A stretch of 37,388 nt of DNA. Origin: Comamonadaceae bacterium. Lineage in GTDB: Bacteria > Pseudomonadota > Gammaproteobacteria > Burkholderiales > Burkholderiaceae_C. Position numbers and translations under genes: made by a program. The notes beneath the pieces were generated by a model. That model saw only the letters and a list, made by a program, of their open reading frames with translations, ran no database searches and was not told where the DNA came from. How positions within the stretch are numbered: the first letter of the stretch is position 1; every line of letters begins with the position of its first letter. The stretch spans positions 1 to 37,388 of the forward strand of contig CANFLX010000026.1 of NCBI GenBank assembly GCA_947447985.1, given 5' to 3'. Of the stretch, positions 9,258 to 17,766 are shown one piece after another.

Positions 9258-11138
9258 ATGACGAAGCTCCTCTCCCGCGTTTCCATGGCGATTTGGCTGC
9301 GCGGACTGGCTGTGGCCATGGCGTTGGCAGGTGTTGCGCAGCTGGGCCTGCTTTGGCAGCACCAACAGGCGATCAAGGCGGAAGTGGCTGGCAGCAGCAA
9401 CGCGGCCTGCGAGCCCGCCTACGCCTTGGCCCGCGAGTTTTCGCGTTTCCACCATGCCCTCTTGCATCAGCTGATTGAGCGTGAGGGCGCGGACCCCCAG
9501 GCCTTGATCGAGCACGCCACACTGCTGCGAACCCGGGTCTTGATTACCCGACAGTCCCCCGTCATGGCCGGTTTGCTCAGTGACCCCGCAAACGCCAACC
9601 TGCTCAGGCAGCTTCAAGGTATGGGTGAAGCGTTGGAGGCCACCGGGCTCGCTTCACCTGTTTCCTTGGATCAGCTGCGGGCCATGCTGCTCCAGTCCGA
9701 GGCCTTGGGGCCCCAAGTGGAGCACCTGGTGAAAGCCGCTGAAGACCAGACCCTGCTGCACATGGAGCAACTCAGCGACCAGTTGCAGTCGCAAGGTCGG
9801 TCACTGGCAGGCTTGACTGCCCTGTTGCTCATTTTGTTGCTGGGTGCCGCCGCGGCAGCCTTGCGCCAGAGCAGCAAACAAGCCAGCGCGGTGCGTAAAT
9901 CCAAGGAACTGAATGCGCGATTTCAAGAATCGCAAATGCAAGCCGAGCAAGCGAATCGCAGCAAAAGCAAGTTTTTGGCAAACATGAGCCATGAATTGCG
10001 CACACCGTTCAACGGCATTTTGGGAATGCTGGGGCTGCTCAGTACCACGCCGCTTACCGCCCAGCAGGCGGATTACGTGCACACGGCCAACGATTCGGCC
10101 AACCACTTGCTCAATGTGCTGAACGATATTTTGGACATTTCGGCGCTCGAGGAAGGAAAGATCTCCATCCATCCCGAACCTGTCAATCTGCCGGAACTGC
10201 TTCAGCAGATTGAGAATGTGATGCGCCCGCAAGCCACCGCCAAGGGGCTGGACTTTGTGTTTGATGTCAGCCAGGAGCTGCCGGTGTGGGGCTTGATCGA
10301 CGCGACGCGGTTCAAGCAAATCATGTTCAACCTCATCAACAACGCACTCAAGTTCACCCCTCAAGGGGCCGTAACCGTGTCGGTGGGCCAATCCCGTGGC
10401 GGACTCAAGGGCGCAACGCTGCCCTTGGGGCCCGTATTGCTGATTGAGGTGCAGGACACCGGAATCGGGATGAGTGAGAAAGCCCTTGAACGCTTGTTCC
10501 AGCGCTTCTACCAGGTCGACAACACCGTGGCGCGGCAGTTTGGCGGCTCTGGATTGGGACTGGAGATCTCTCGGTCGCTGGCGCAAATGATGGGCGGCGA
10601 TATCGAGGTGCGCAGTACGCTGGGTGCCGGTTCCTGCTTCACCTTGGACTTGCCGCTGAGACTGTGTGAAGCCCCCTCCGCCGTCCCTTCGGTGGTTTCC
10701 TCTCCTGCGCCTTCAGAACGCCACGCCGGTGCAAGGCGCTACCGGGTGCTGGTTGCGGAGGACAACCCGGTGAACCGCAAGCTGGTCGGCATCTTGCTTG
10801 ACCGCATGCACTGCCATGCGACGTTTTGCGAGAACGGCCAACTCGCGCTGGAGATGGTTCAAAGCGAGGCGTTTGACTTGGTGCTGATGGACCTGCACAT
10901 GCCAGTGATTGACGGCCTGGCAGCCACACGGGCTATTCGTGCACTGCACAGTTCGGTGAAAAACATCCCCATCATCGCGCTGACGGCCGATGCCCTGAAC
11001 AATGCACAAGAAGACGCGCTTGCGGCTGGTGTCAGTTTGTTCGTCACCAAGCCGGTGCACATGGCCCGCCTGCAAGAGGCGATCGAGCGCTGCATGGCGC
11101 TGCAGCGCAAGCCACAACCAGGCGTCACACCCGATTAA
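9258..11138 (+). CDS. Membrane-bound hybrid histidine kinase (HisKA-HATPase-REC)
   Basis: The protein has 626 residues. One membrane segment lies at about 11-33, then a periplasmic, mostly helical sensor region of about 150 residues with no recognised domain, and a second membrane segment at about 181-202. A short coiled linker follows. The HisKA domain has its phospho-histidine in NMSHELRTPFNG (His245). The HATPase domain has its N-box at NLINNALKF (about 358-366), DTGIGM (about 400-405) and GSGLGLEI (about 430-437). A C-terminal receiver domain carries Asp545 in LVLMDLHMP, Thr576 and Lys598. No HPt domain and no separate response regulator is seen nearby. It probably co-transcribes with argG. 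The signal sensed cannot be told from sequence. Confidence 0.93.
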   Translation: MTKLLSRVSMAIWLRGLAVAMALAGVAQLGLLWQHQQAIKAEVAGSSNAACEPAYALAREFSRFHHALLHQLIEREGADPQALIEHATLLRTRVLITRQSPVMAGLLSDPANANLLRQLQGMGEALEATGLASPVSLDQLRAMLLQSEALGPQVEHLVKAAEDQTLLHMEQLSDQLQSQGRSLAGLTALLLILLLGAAAAALRQSSKQASAVRKSKELNARFQESQMQAEQANRSKSKFLANMSHELRTPFNGILGMLGLLSTTPLTAQQADYVHTANDSANHLLNVLNDILDISALEEGKISIHPEPVNLPELLQQIENVMRPQATAKGLDFVFDVSQELPVWGLIDATRFKQIMFNLINNALKFTPQGAVTVSVGQSRGGLKGATLPLGPVLLIEVQDTGIGMSEKALERLFQRFYQVDNTVARQFGGSGLGLEISRSLAQMMGGDIEVRSTLGAGSCFTLDLPLRLCEAPSAVPSVVSSPAPSERHAGARRYRVLVAEDNPVNRKLVGILLDRMHCHATFCENGQLALEMVQSEAFDLVLMDLHMPVIDGLAATRAIRALHSSVKNIPIIALTADALNNAQEDALAAGVSLFVTKPVHMARLQEAIERCMALQRKPQPGVTPD

Positions 11139-12151
11139 TGGGCGTGGCGGCGCACGCCTAGCAAGCCATCACCGGAGCGGTCCGCCAAGAGATAAGTGGG
11201 CGCAATCGCCGCCAGGGTACTGGGGCTCAGGCCCAAAGCCTCCAAGCCCGGCAGCTGTCCACTGGCCACGTTGTCGACGCGCATGGAGTCCAGATTGTCC
11301 AAACTCATCACTGGCTCGCCCGGCATCAGACCCAGGATTAGGGCTTGCACTTGGCCCATCCAGCGTGGCAAGCCAATCACCGGACGCCCCCTGCCGTGAC
11401 CAATGCCGCTGAGCATCGCCGCCAGCTCCACCAACTCCCGAAGCGAATAGACCTTGGGGCCGACCAATTCATAGACATCCCAGGCGGGCGGGCCCGAAAG
11501 CCCGCGTTCCAAACTGCGCACCACGGCGCTTGCAACATCTTCGACCCACACCGGTTGAAACTTGGCCTGCGCTCCGGCCAGCGGCATCACGGGAAACACT
11601 TTTTGCAAAGCGGCAAAGACATTCAAAAATTTGTCGAGGGCACCAAAAATAACGCTCGGACGCAGCACCGTCAGACCGGTACGGTCCGTTGCACGCGCAC
11701 TGCCGTTCCTGGCAAGTGGCCAGCCCAGTTGCTGCATGAGTGTCGCCTCGCCCTGCCCCTTGCTGCGCAGGTAGTTCGACGGGCAGTTTTGGGGTGCACG
11801 CCAGTCGGTGCCCAGCGCGCTAACGTGCACCACGTGGCGCACGCCTTGGGCTTTGCACGCATTGGCTATCTTCTCGGGTAGCAGGCGGTGCACCCGGTCA
11901 AAAGACGCAGGCCTGCCATGCAGGATCGCGACCAAGTTCACCACGCCATCCACGCCCGCCATGGCCTGCGTCAATGCCAACTCGTCGTGAACATTGCATT
12001 CCAAGACAGTGAGCCCAGGCAAATGTTGAATGTTGCGGGCATTCACTGCCCGGCGCGTGGGAACACTCACGCGAAAGCCCGCACGCACCAGCTTTTCACA
12101 CACATGGGCGCCGACAAATCCGGTGCCCCCCAATACCAAAATATGTTTCAT
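11135..12151 (-). CDS. NAD(P)-binding SDR-like protein, complex I NDUFA9 subunit family
   Basis: Atypical short-chain dehydrogenase/epimerase-like protein of 338 residues. The Rossmann motif is at the extreme N-terminus (ILVLGGTGFVGAHV, about residues 4-17), and HVSALG and the later extended-SDR-like segment follow. Relatives in bacteria are annotated as NDUFA9-like or NAD-dependent epimerase/dehydratase; the substrate is unknown. I used the ATG at 12151, which puts the Rossmann strand at residue 4. The frame is open to 12184 but has no better start there. Its stop overlaps the stop of the convergent kinase gene by 4 bases (TTAA). Confidence 0.85.
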   Translation of the reverse strand: MKHILVLGGTGFVGAHVCEKLVRAGFRVSVPTRRAVNARNIQHLPGLTVLECNVHDELALTQAMAGVDGVVNLVAILHGRPASFDRVHRLLPEKIANACKAQGVRHVVHVSALGTDWRAPQNCPSNYLRSKGQGEATLMQQLGWPLARNGSARATDRTGLTVLRPSVIFGALDKFLNVFAALQKVFPVMPLAGAQAKFQPVWVEDVASAVVRSLERGLSGPPAWDVYELVGPKVYSLRELVELAAMLSGIGHGRGRPVIGLPRWMGQVQALILGLMPGEPVMSLDNLDSMRVDNVASGQLPGLEALGLSPSTLAAIAPTYLLADRSGDGLLGVRRHAH

Positions 12152-12206
12152 AGCGATTACTTTAGCGGCATGGCGCAGGGCCACGCTTGCGCAGGGTCAA
12201 TGCGGT

Positions 12207-13262
12207 TTACAAGACCACGGGTTCCGTCTCGAGTCGCAGGCCAAAGCGCTCATAGACGCTGGTCTGGATCGCACCCGCCAGGGTCATCACTTCGCCACCC
12301 GTGGCGCCTTGAGAACCACTGTTGCTCCCGCGATTGACCAGCACCAAGGCTTGTTTCTCATAGACACCGGCTTGCCCGATCGATTTGCCACGCCAGCCGC
12401 AGGCGTCAATCAACCAACCCGCCGCCAGCTTGAAACTTCCGTCAGCCAGCTTGTAATGCACCACCTTGGGGTCGCGGGCAATGATGTCGGCGCACTGCTC
12501 CGCGCTGACCGTGGGGTTCTTGAAAAAGCTCCCCGCGTTGCCGATCACCGCCGGGTCGGGCAGCTTGGCGCGACGGATTTGGCAGACCCAGTCAAAGAGC
12601 TGCTGCGCTGTGGGCTGCGCCCCGCCATGTTCGGCCTGTTTTTTGTCCAGATCCGCATAGCCCAGCACCGGCTTCCAGGCCTTGGGCAAGGCAAAGCGCA
12701 CGCGCAAAATCAAGGCACGGTCTTTCAGGCCCAAGCCCTTGTCGCCCGCCGCATGTTTGAACACCGAGTCGCGGTAGCCAAAACCGCACTGCGCCGCGTC
12801 CAGGGTAAAGACCTGGCCGGTCTGTAAATCGATGGCGTCCAGCGACTCAAACCGGTCTTGCAACTCCACACCATAGGCACCGATGTTTTGCACTGGCGAG
12901 GCGCCTACCGTGCCCGGAATCATGGCGAGGTTTTCCAGACCCGGCAGGCCCTGCTCCAGCGTCCAGGCGACAAAGTCATGCCAGTTTTCGCCCGCACCAG
13001 CCTCGATCACAAAGTGTTTGGGTGTCTCGCACAACAGGCGCCGACCCATGACCTCCACCTTGAGCACCAGCGGTTTGACATCGCCCGTGATCACCAAATT
13101 GCTACCGCCACCCAACACAAACTTGGGCACATCCCGCCATTGCGGATCAGTGCACAGCGCCGAGGCGTCCGCTTCGCTGTGGATGCGCACCAACCGGTGC
13201 GCCTTTGCCACGATGTGAAAGGTGTTGAGCGCCTGCAGGGCCACATTGTTCTCGACTAACAT
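12207..13262 (-). CDS. murB: UDP-N-acetylenolpyruvoylglucosamine reductase
   Basis: FAD- and NADPH-dependent cytosolic enzyme completing UDP-N-acetylmuramate in peptidoglycan synthesis. It has 351 residues from the ATG at 13262. FAD-binding motifs are [11 protein letters not shown] (near 55-65) and [19 protein letters not shown] (near 120-140). The proton-donor serine lies in [10 protein letters not shown], and the C-terminal LINRG-like segment is [10 protein letters not shown]. The length and insertion pattern suit the type I (E. coli-like) enzyme. The frame extends to 13310, but the extra 16 residues lack family similarity and would absorb a conspicuous palindrome upstream. Confidence 0.95.
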   Translation of the reverse strand: MLVENNVALQALNTFHIVAKAHRLVRIHSEADASALCTDPQWRDVPKFVLGGGSNLVITGDVKPLVLKVEVMGRRLLCETPKHFVIEAGAGENWHDFVAWTLEQGLPGLENLAMIPGTVGASPVQNIGAYGVELQDRFESLDAIDLQTGQVFTLDAAQCGFGYRDSVFKHAAGDKGLGLKDRALILRVRFALPKAWKPVLGYADLDKKQAEHGGAQPTAQQLFDWVCQIRRAKLPDPAVIGNAGSFFKNPTVSAEQCADIIARDPKVVHYKLADGSFKLAAGWLIDACGWRGKSIGQAGVYEKQALVLVNRGSNSGSQGATGGEVMTLAGAIQTSVYERFGLRLETEPVVL

Positions 13263-13274
13263 CCCGGGATTGTC

Positions 13275-13291
13275 GCATCCGGGCCGGATGC
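13275..13291. promoter_or_regulatory. Perfect 8+1+8 palindrome between murB and yajQ
   Basis: GCATCCGG-G-CCGGATGC is a perfect inverted repeat in the 63-base region between the divergent starts of murB (13262) and yajQ (13326). A second, shorter palindrome (ATCCCGGGAT, 13261-13270) overlaps the murB start codon. The location suits an operator controlling one or both genes. No regulator is known to me with this exact site. Confidence 0.45.
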
Positions 13292-13325
13292 CGACCTTCC
13301 CCTTCAGCACACCGAGAATTACGCC

Positions 13326-13811
13326 ATGCCCTCATTTGATACTGTCTGCGAAGCCAACCTGGTCGATGTCAAAAACGCGGTCGAAAACACCGTTAAGGAA
13401 ATCACCACCCGCTTTGACTTCAAAGGCACCTCTGCCAGCATTGAGATCAAAGACAAAGAGATCACCATGGTCGGTGACGCCGAGTTTCAATTGGCGCAAA
13501 TTGAAGACGTGTTGCGCAACAAAATGACCAAACGCAACGTTGATGTGCGCTTTTTGGATTTGGGTGACGTGCAGAAAATGGGCGGTGACAAGGTCAAACA
13601 AGTCATCACCGTGCGCAACGGCATTGAGACCGAGCTGGGCAAAAAAATCCAGCGCATTCTCAAAGACAGCAAGCTCAAGGTGCAGGCGGCGATTCAGGGC
13701 GACTCGGTGCGGGTCACAGGTGCCAAGCGTGACGACTTGCAAACCGCCATGGCACTGCTGAAAAAAGACATTACCGACGTGCCGCTGAGTTTCAACAACT
13801 TCCGCGACTAA
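13326..13811 (+). CDS. yajQ: YajQ family cyclic-di-GMP-binding protein
   Basis: Cytosolic protein of 161 residues made of two ferredoxin-like domains. The signature N-terminus MPSFDxV and the segment TRFDFKGT are clear, as is the C-terminal [11 protein letters not shown]. Family members in Xanthomonas and Pseudomonas bind cyclic di-GMP and affect virulence gene expression through a LysR partner; whether that applies here is inference. It is a single gene, divergent from murB and followed by a hairpin shared with convergent plsY. Confidence 0.95.
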   Translation: MPSFDTVCEANLVDVKNAVENTVKEITTRFDFKGTSASIEIKDKEITMVGDAEFQLAQIEDVLRNKMTKRNVDVRFLDLGDVQKMGGDKVKQVITVRNGIETELGKKIQRILKDSKLKVQAAIQGDSVRVTGAKRDDLQTAMALLKKDITDVPLSFNNFRD

Positions 13812-13844
13812 GCCCCTGCGGCCACGGGGCTGCGCCTATTTTTT
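13811..13844 (+). terminator. Probable Rho-independent terminator after yajQ
   Basis: AGCCCC pairs with GGGGCT (13811-13831), with two further inner pairs and one bulge. Eight bases later a run of six T residues follows (13839-13844). The hairpin begins at the last base of the yajQ stop codon. The distance between stem and T-run is longer than ideal, so activity is uncertain. Confidence 0.45.
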
Positions 13845-14468
13845 GCCGATCCTGGATTCCGTGCCTTTGACCAGGCGCGACAGGTTTTCTGCATGGCGCC
13901 AGACCAGCAAGCCGCTGATGATCACCAAAGACAAAGCAATGCCGTTGTCCGCGCGCCAGAACACGCCGTCCGCCATCAGGTAATACACCGGCACAAACAC
14001 CGCCGACACCAAGGCGGCCAGCGAGGAATAGCGGAAGAAATACGCAATCAAAAGCCATGTGAGGCCCGTCGCCAGGCCCAGCACGGGGTTCACGGCCAGC
14101 ACCACCCCCAGCGCGGTGGCCACGCCCTTGCCACCGACAAAGCGGAAAAACACAGGGTACAAATGCCCTAAAAACGCGGCCAGGCCGACCAGCGCCACGC
14201 TGCCCGCCTCCAGCCCCAAGGAGCCGCCCCAGGTTTGCACCAGCGCAACTGCCAGCCAGCCTTTGAAGGCGTCCAACACCAGGGTCAAGACCGCTGCCAG
14301 CTTGTTGCCCGAGCGCAATACATTGGTGGCGCCCGGGTTTTTGCTACCGTAGCTGCGCGGGTCATTCAGGCCCATGGCGCTGCTGACAATCACGGCGAAA
14401 GACAGAGACCCGAGCAGGTAAGCGGCCACCGTGGCCAGCGCGGGGTAAAACGGGATGAGAGCGTCCAA
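13836..14468 (-). CDS. plsY: Glycerol-3-phosphate acyltransferase PlsY
   Basis: Integral inner-membrane enzyme that transfers the acyl group from acyl-phosphate to glycerol-3-phosphate, the first step of phospholipid synthesis with PlsX. It has 210 residues and about five to six hydrophobic segments. Family motifs visible are GSLSFAVI near residue 20, the glycine/serine motif around [13 protein letters not shown] (near 40-53), and [13 protein letters not shown] (near 113-125). The best start is a TTG at 14468, supported by a GGAGA ribosome-binding site (14475-14479) six bases upstream. No ATG is available in the right place. Confidence 0.93.
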   Translation of the reverse strand: MDALIPFYPALATVAAYLLGSLSFAVIVSSAMGLNDPRSYGSKNPGATNVLRSGNKLAAVLTLVLDAFKGWLAVALVQTWGGSLGLEAGSVALVGLAAFLGHLYPVFFRFVGGKGVATALGVVLAVNPVLGLATGLTWLLIAYFFRYSSLAALVSAVFVPVYYLMADGVFWRADNGIALSLVIISGLLVWRHAENLSRLVKGTESRIGKK

Positions 14469-14524
14469 AAAATGTCTCCAGAGTGGGTGCCGTGTGCCGT
14501 GCCGCCAGTCGCCGCCGCAGCACC

Positions 14525-15028
14525 TTATTCTTCAAGGGCGCACTGTACCGCCTTTGCGCCCAACAAGGCCACAAGCAGCTCTGGCGCAATGCCGACGAGG
14601 TAACCGCGCCGTCCGCCGTTGATCAGGATTTTCGGTATCTCGAGAATGCTGGATTCCACATAAATCGGCATCGTTTTGCGCGTGGCAAAGGGCGAGGTTC
14701 CGCCCACCAGATAGCCGCTGTGCCGGTTGGCCGTCTCAGGCGCACACGGTGCCACGGATTTGGCGCCGATCTGGCGTGCCAGATTTTTGGTCGACACCTT
14801 GCGGTTGCCGTGCATCAGCACCACCAAGGGCTTGGCGTCCTGGTCTTCCATGATGAGCGTCTTGACCACCTGAAACGAATCCCAGCCCAGCACCTGAGCA
14901 CTGTGCTGTGCCCCGCCGTGTTCCAGGTATTCATAAGGGTGCTCGGTGAAATCGGCCTGGTGCGCTTTGAGGAACTGGGTGGCCGGGGTTTCGCTGACGC
15001 GGTCGCTGCGGAGGTCTTTTTTCGCCAT
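14525..15028 (-). CDS. ybaK: YbaK/EbsC-type Cys-tRNA(Pro)/aminoacyl-tRNA deacylase
   Basis: Cytosolic protein of 167 residues. The family removes mischarged cysteine from tRNA-Pro to keep translation accurate. Visible features are [11 protein letters not shown] and [17 protein letters not shown] in the first half, and the conserved [17 protein letters not shown] segment followed by [12 protein letters not shown]. These match YbaK rather than the ProX or ProRS editing domains. The ATG at 15028 is preceded by a 42-base gap from eda. The gene symbol is by family resemblance. Confidence 0.88.
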   Translation of the reverse strand: MAKKDLRSDRVSETPATQFLKAHQADFTEHPYEYLEHGGAQHSAQVLGWDSFQVVKTLIMEDQDAKPLVVLMHGNRKVSTKNLARQIGAKSVAPCAPETANRHSGYLVGGTSPFATRKTMPIYVESSILEIPKILINGGRRGYLVGIAPELLVALLGAKAVQCALEE

Positions 15029-15070
15029 AAGCGCCTATTGTGCACAGGCGCCAGACCTGTGGCGAGCGCC

Positions 15071-15724
15071 TTACTTTCGCAGTGCGACGGTATCGGCCGC
15101 GAGCTGGGTAATGCGCGCCCAATCCCCAGCGGCCATGGCGTCGGCGGGGACCAGCCAGGAGCCGCCCACGCACACAACGTTGGGCAAGGCCAGAAACTCG
15201 GCCGCGTTTTGCAGGCTCACGCCGCCCGTGGGGCAAAAACGCACGTCGAAGAAGGGACCACTCCAGGCCTTCAGCATGGCAGGCCCTCCGGCTTGCATCG
15301 CCGGAAAGAACTTGAGTTCGGTGAAGCCGTCCTCCTGCGCCATCATGATTTCGCTACCGGTGGCCACGCCAGGCAACAGCGCCAGCCCCACATCGCGGCA
15401 GGCCTGGCCCACGGCACTGGTGTAGCCGGGGCTCACCGCAAAGCGGGCACCCGCGCGTGCCGCCGACTGCGCGTCGGCGCGGGAGCGCACGGTCCCCGCG
15501 CCCACTACCGCTTCGGGCACTTCGCGCGCGATGGCTTCAATGCAAGCCAATGCCTGGGGCGTACGCAGCGTCACTTCCAGCATGCGCACCCCTCCGGCCA
15601 CCAGGGCGCGGGCCATGGGCACGGCGTGGGCCACGTCGTTGAGCACGATCACCGGAATGACCGGCGCGTCTTGCATGACCTGGAGGGCGGTCAAACCGGC
15701 GCTGGTGGAAGTCGTGGAGCTCAT
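15071..15724 (-). CDS. eda: 2-dehydro-3-deoxy-phosphogluconate (KDPG) aldolase
   Basis: Cytosolic class I aldolase that splits KDPG to pyruvate and glyceraldehyde-3-phosphate in the Entner-Doudoroff pathway. It has 217 residues from the ATG at 15724, which has an AGGA ribosome-binding site 7 bases upstream. The catalytic pair is visible: Glu50 in EVTLRT and the Schiff-base Lys138 in ELKFFPA. The phosphate-binding segment FCPTGGV follows. The gene lies 41 bases after edd, so the two enzymes of the pathway are co-transcribed. Confidence 0.95.
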   Translation of the reverse strand: MSSTTSTSAGLTALQVMQDAPVIPVIVLNDVAHAVPMARALVAGGVRMLEVTLRTPQALACIEAIAREVPEAVVGAGTVRSRADAQSAARAGARFAVSPGYTSAVGQACRDVGLALLPGVATGSEIMMAQEDGFTELKFFPAMQAGGPAMLKAWSGPFFDVRFCPTGGVSLQNAAEFLALPNVVCVGGSWLVPADAMAAGDWARITQLAADTVALRK

Positions 15725-15765
15725 GGTGTCGTCCTGTTGTTTGATTTTGATAAAACGGCGAGCGA

Positions 15766-17613
15766 TTACAGCCAGCTGCAAGCGCCCTGCTCGGCCGCCA
15801 GTGCGTTGCGACGCATGCCCGCAAACAGCTCGCGGCCCATGCCAATGCCATTGGCGGCCCGCAATTCAGTCGGCATCGTGGCGACTTCGCGCGCGTCCCA
15901 TTGCGCCGCTGGCACCAGCACCTGCAAGGTGCCCGCAGTGGCGTCCATGCGCACGAGGTCGCCATCGCGAACTTTGGCCAGGGGGCCCCCTGCGGCGGCC
16001 TCGGGCGAGACATGGATGGCCGCAGGCACTTTGCCCGACGCCCCACTCATGCGGCCATCAGTCACCAAAGCAACTTTGAAGCCTTTGCCCTGCAGCACCG
16101 CCAGCGGGGGTGTGAGTTTGTGCAACTCGGGCATGCCGTTGGCTTGCGGGCCTTGCCAGCGCACCACACACACCACGTCGCGGTTCAACTCGCCCGCACT
16201 GAAGGCCTCGTGCAAGGCGTCTTGCGAATCAAATACGCGGCAGGGTGCCTCCACCACGTGCCGGTCATCCGGCACCGAAGACACCTTGATCACGCTGCGC
16301 CCCAGGTTGCCCGCGAGCAGGCGCAAGCCGCCACTCGTGCTGAACGGCTGGGTCGCTGGGCGAACCACTGTCTCGTCTTTGCTAGCGCCTGCGTCCTGCC
16401 AGGCCAGCACACCAGCTGCGGCATGGGGGATCTGGGTGAATTCGCGCAAGCCACCTGGCCGCACGGTCATCACATCGGCGTGCATGAACCCAGCGTCCAG
16501 CAGCTCACGGATGACAAAACCCGGCCCGCCTGCGGCTTGAAATTGGTTCACGTCCGCGCTGCCGTTGGGGTAGACGCGGGTGAGCAATGGCACCACATCG
16601 GACAGGTCTGAAAAATCGTTCCAGTCAATCGTGATGCCAGCCGCGCGGGCCACGGCGACCCAGTGAATCAAATGGTTGGTGGAACCGCCCGTCGCCAGCA
16701 AAGCCACCATCGCGTTGACGATGCAGCGCTCGTCCACCAGTTCGCCAATCGGGGTGCAGGCGGCGGCACCGCTGGTGCTGTGCCCCAGCACCGTGCGCGC
16801 TGCTTCGCGCGTGAGCTCGGCGCGAATATCGGCGCCGGGGTTGACGAATGCCGTGCCCGGCACGTGCAGGCCCATGGCTTCGAGCAACATTTGGTTGCTG
16901 TTGGCTGTGCCATAAAAGGTGCATGTGCCTTCGCCGTGGTAGGCCGCAGACTCGGCCTGTAGCAATTCGGCGCGGCCCACCAGACCCTGCGCTGCCTGCT
17001 CACGGACTTTGGCTTTTTCGTTGTTGGGCAGGCCCGAGGTCATGGGGCCTGCGGGCACAAACACGGTGGGCAGGTGACCGAAGTGCAAGGCGCCGATCAG
17101 CAAGCCAGGAACGATCTTGTCGCACACGCCCAGCATCAAGGCACAGTCAAACACATCGTGGCTGAGTGACACCGCGGTGGCCATGGCAATCGCATCGCGG
17201 GAGAACAGACTCAGCTCCATACCGGGATTGCCCTGCGTCACGCCGTCGCACATCGCAGGCACGCCGCCGGCGACCTGGGCCGTGGCGCCCCATTTGCGGG
17301 CCTCGTCTTTGACCAGGTCCGGGTAATGCTGCAGCGGCGCGTGGGCCGACAACAGATCGTTGTAGGCATTGACGATGCCGATGTTGGGCGCACGCTGGGT
17401 GACAGGTTGAAATTTGTCCAGCGCACTGGCGCGGCGCTTGTCGCCAGGCTCCATGGCCGCAAAGGCGTGGGCCACATTGGCGCAACCCATGCGCTGGGCG
17501 CCCGGCGGGCGACGGGCCATGGCCTGCACTTGGGCCAGGTAGGCCGAACGTGTGTCCGCACTGCGCTCTTGGATGCGGCGTGTAATCTCTTCAACGACGG
17601 CGTGGAGTTTCAT
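15766..17613 (-). CDS. edd: Phosphogluconate dehydratase
   Basis: Fe-S cluster dehydratase (IlvD/Edd family) that converts 6-phosphogluconate to KDPG, the first Entner-Doudoroff step. It has 615 residues from the ATG at 17613, close to the E. coli length. Cluster and active-site motifs include [19 protein letters not shown] and [31 protein letters not shown], near the C-terminus, is the usual family segment. The frame extends to 17670 but that start would run through the operator-like elements upstream. zwf and pgl are not in the window. Confidence 0.96.
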   Translation of the reverse strand: MKLHAVVEEITRRIQERSADTRSAYLAQVQAMARRPPGAQRMGCANVAHAFAAMEPGDKRRASALDKFQPVTQRAPNIGIVNAYNDLLSAHAPLQHYPDLVKDEARKWGATAQVAGGVPAMCDGVTQGNPGMELSLFSRDAIAMATAVSLSHDVFDCALMLGVCDKIVPGLLIGALHFGHLPTVFVPAGPMTSGLPNNEKAKVREQAAQGLVGRAELLQAESAAYHGEGTCTFYGTANSNQMLLEAMGLHVPGTAFVNPGADIRAELTREAARTVLGHSTSGAAACTPIGELVDERCIVNAMVALLATGGSTNHLIHWVAVARAAGITIDWNDFSDLSDVVPLLTRVYPNGSADVNQFQAAGGPGFVIRELLDAGFMHADVMTVRPGGLREFTQIPHAAAGVLAWQDAGASKDETVVRPATQPFSTSGGLRLLAGNLGRSVIKVSSVPDDRHVVEAPCRVFDSQDALHEAFSAGELNRDVVCVVRWQGPQANGMPELHKLTPPLAVLQGKGFKVALVTDGRMSGASGKVPAAIHVSPEAAAGGPLAKVRDGDLVRMDATAGTLQVLVPAAQWDAREVATMPTELRAANGIGMGRELFAGMRRNALAAEQGACSWL

Positions 17614-17620
17614 ATGACTT

Positions 17621-17695
17621 GGTAACAAAATTACAGACTCCATGGTAAACGGCACTGGCCTTGCGTGCACGGGAGGCGGTTACAGACCGGTAACC
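17621..17695. promoter_or_regulatory. Cluster of GGTTAC/GTAACC operator-like elements upstream of edd
   Basis: A perfect 6+6+6 inverted repeat, GGTTAC-AGACCG-GTAACC, is at 17678-17695. A second, imperfect dyad, GGTAACAAAATTACA, is at 17621-17635, only 7 bases before the edd start. A third half-site, GGTAAAC, is at 17644-17650. The arrangement suggests repressor sites that control the Entner-Doudoroff genes. The second dyad is reminiscent of HexR-type sites (TGTAAT...ATTACA) and the first of LacI-type gluconate repressor sites (GTTACC/GGTAAC). Neither regulator gene is in the window, so the assignment is open. Confidence 0.5.
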
Positions 17696-17714
17696 AAATC
17701 AATAGTCTGCAATG

Positions 17715-17744
17715 AAAAACGCCCCGTACCTTGCGGCACAGGGC
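17715..17744 (-). terminator. Rho-independent terminator of the molybdenum hydroxylase operon
   Basis: On minus, GCCCTGTGCC pairs with GGTACGGGGC (ten pairs with two G·U) around a GCAA tetraloop, followed directly by GTTTTT. It starts 22 bases after the stop of the large subunit gene and separates that operon from the edd regulatory region. Confidence 0.85.
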
Positions 17745-17766
17745 GCTGGTCAGCGATTGACCTGGC

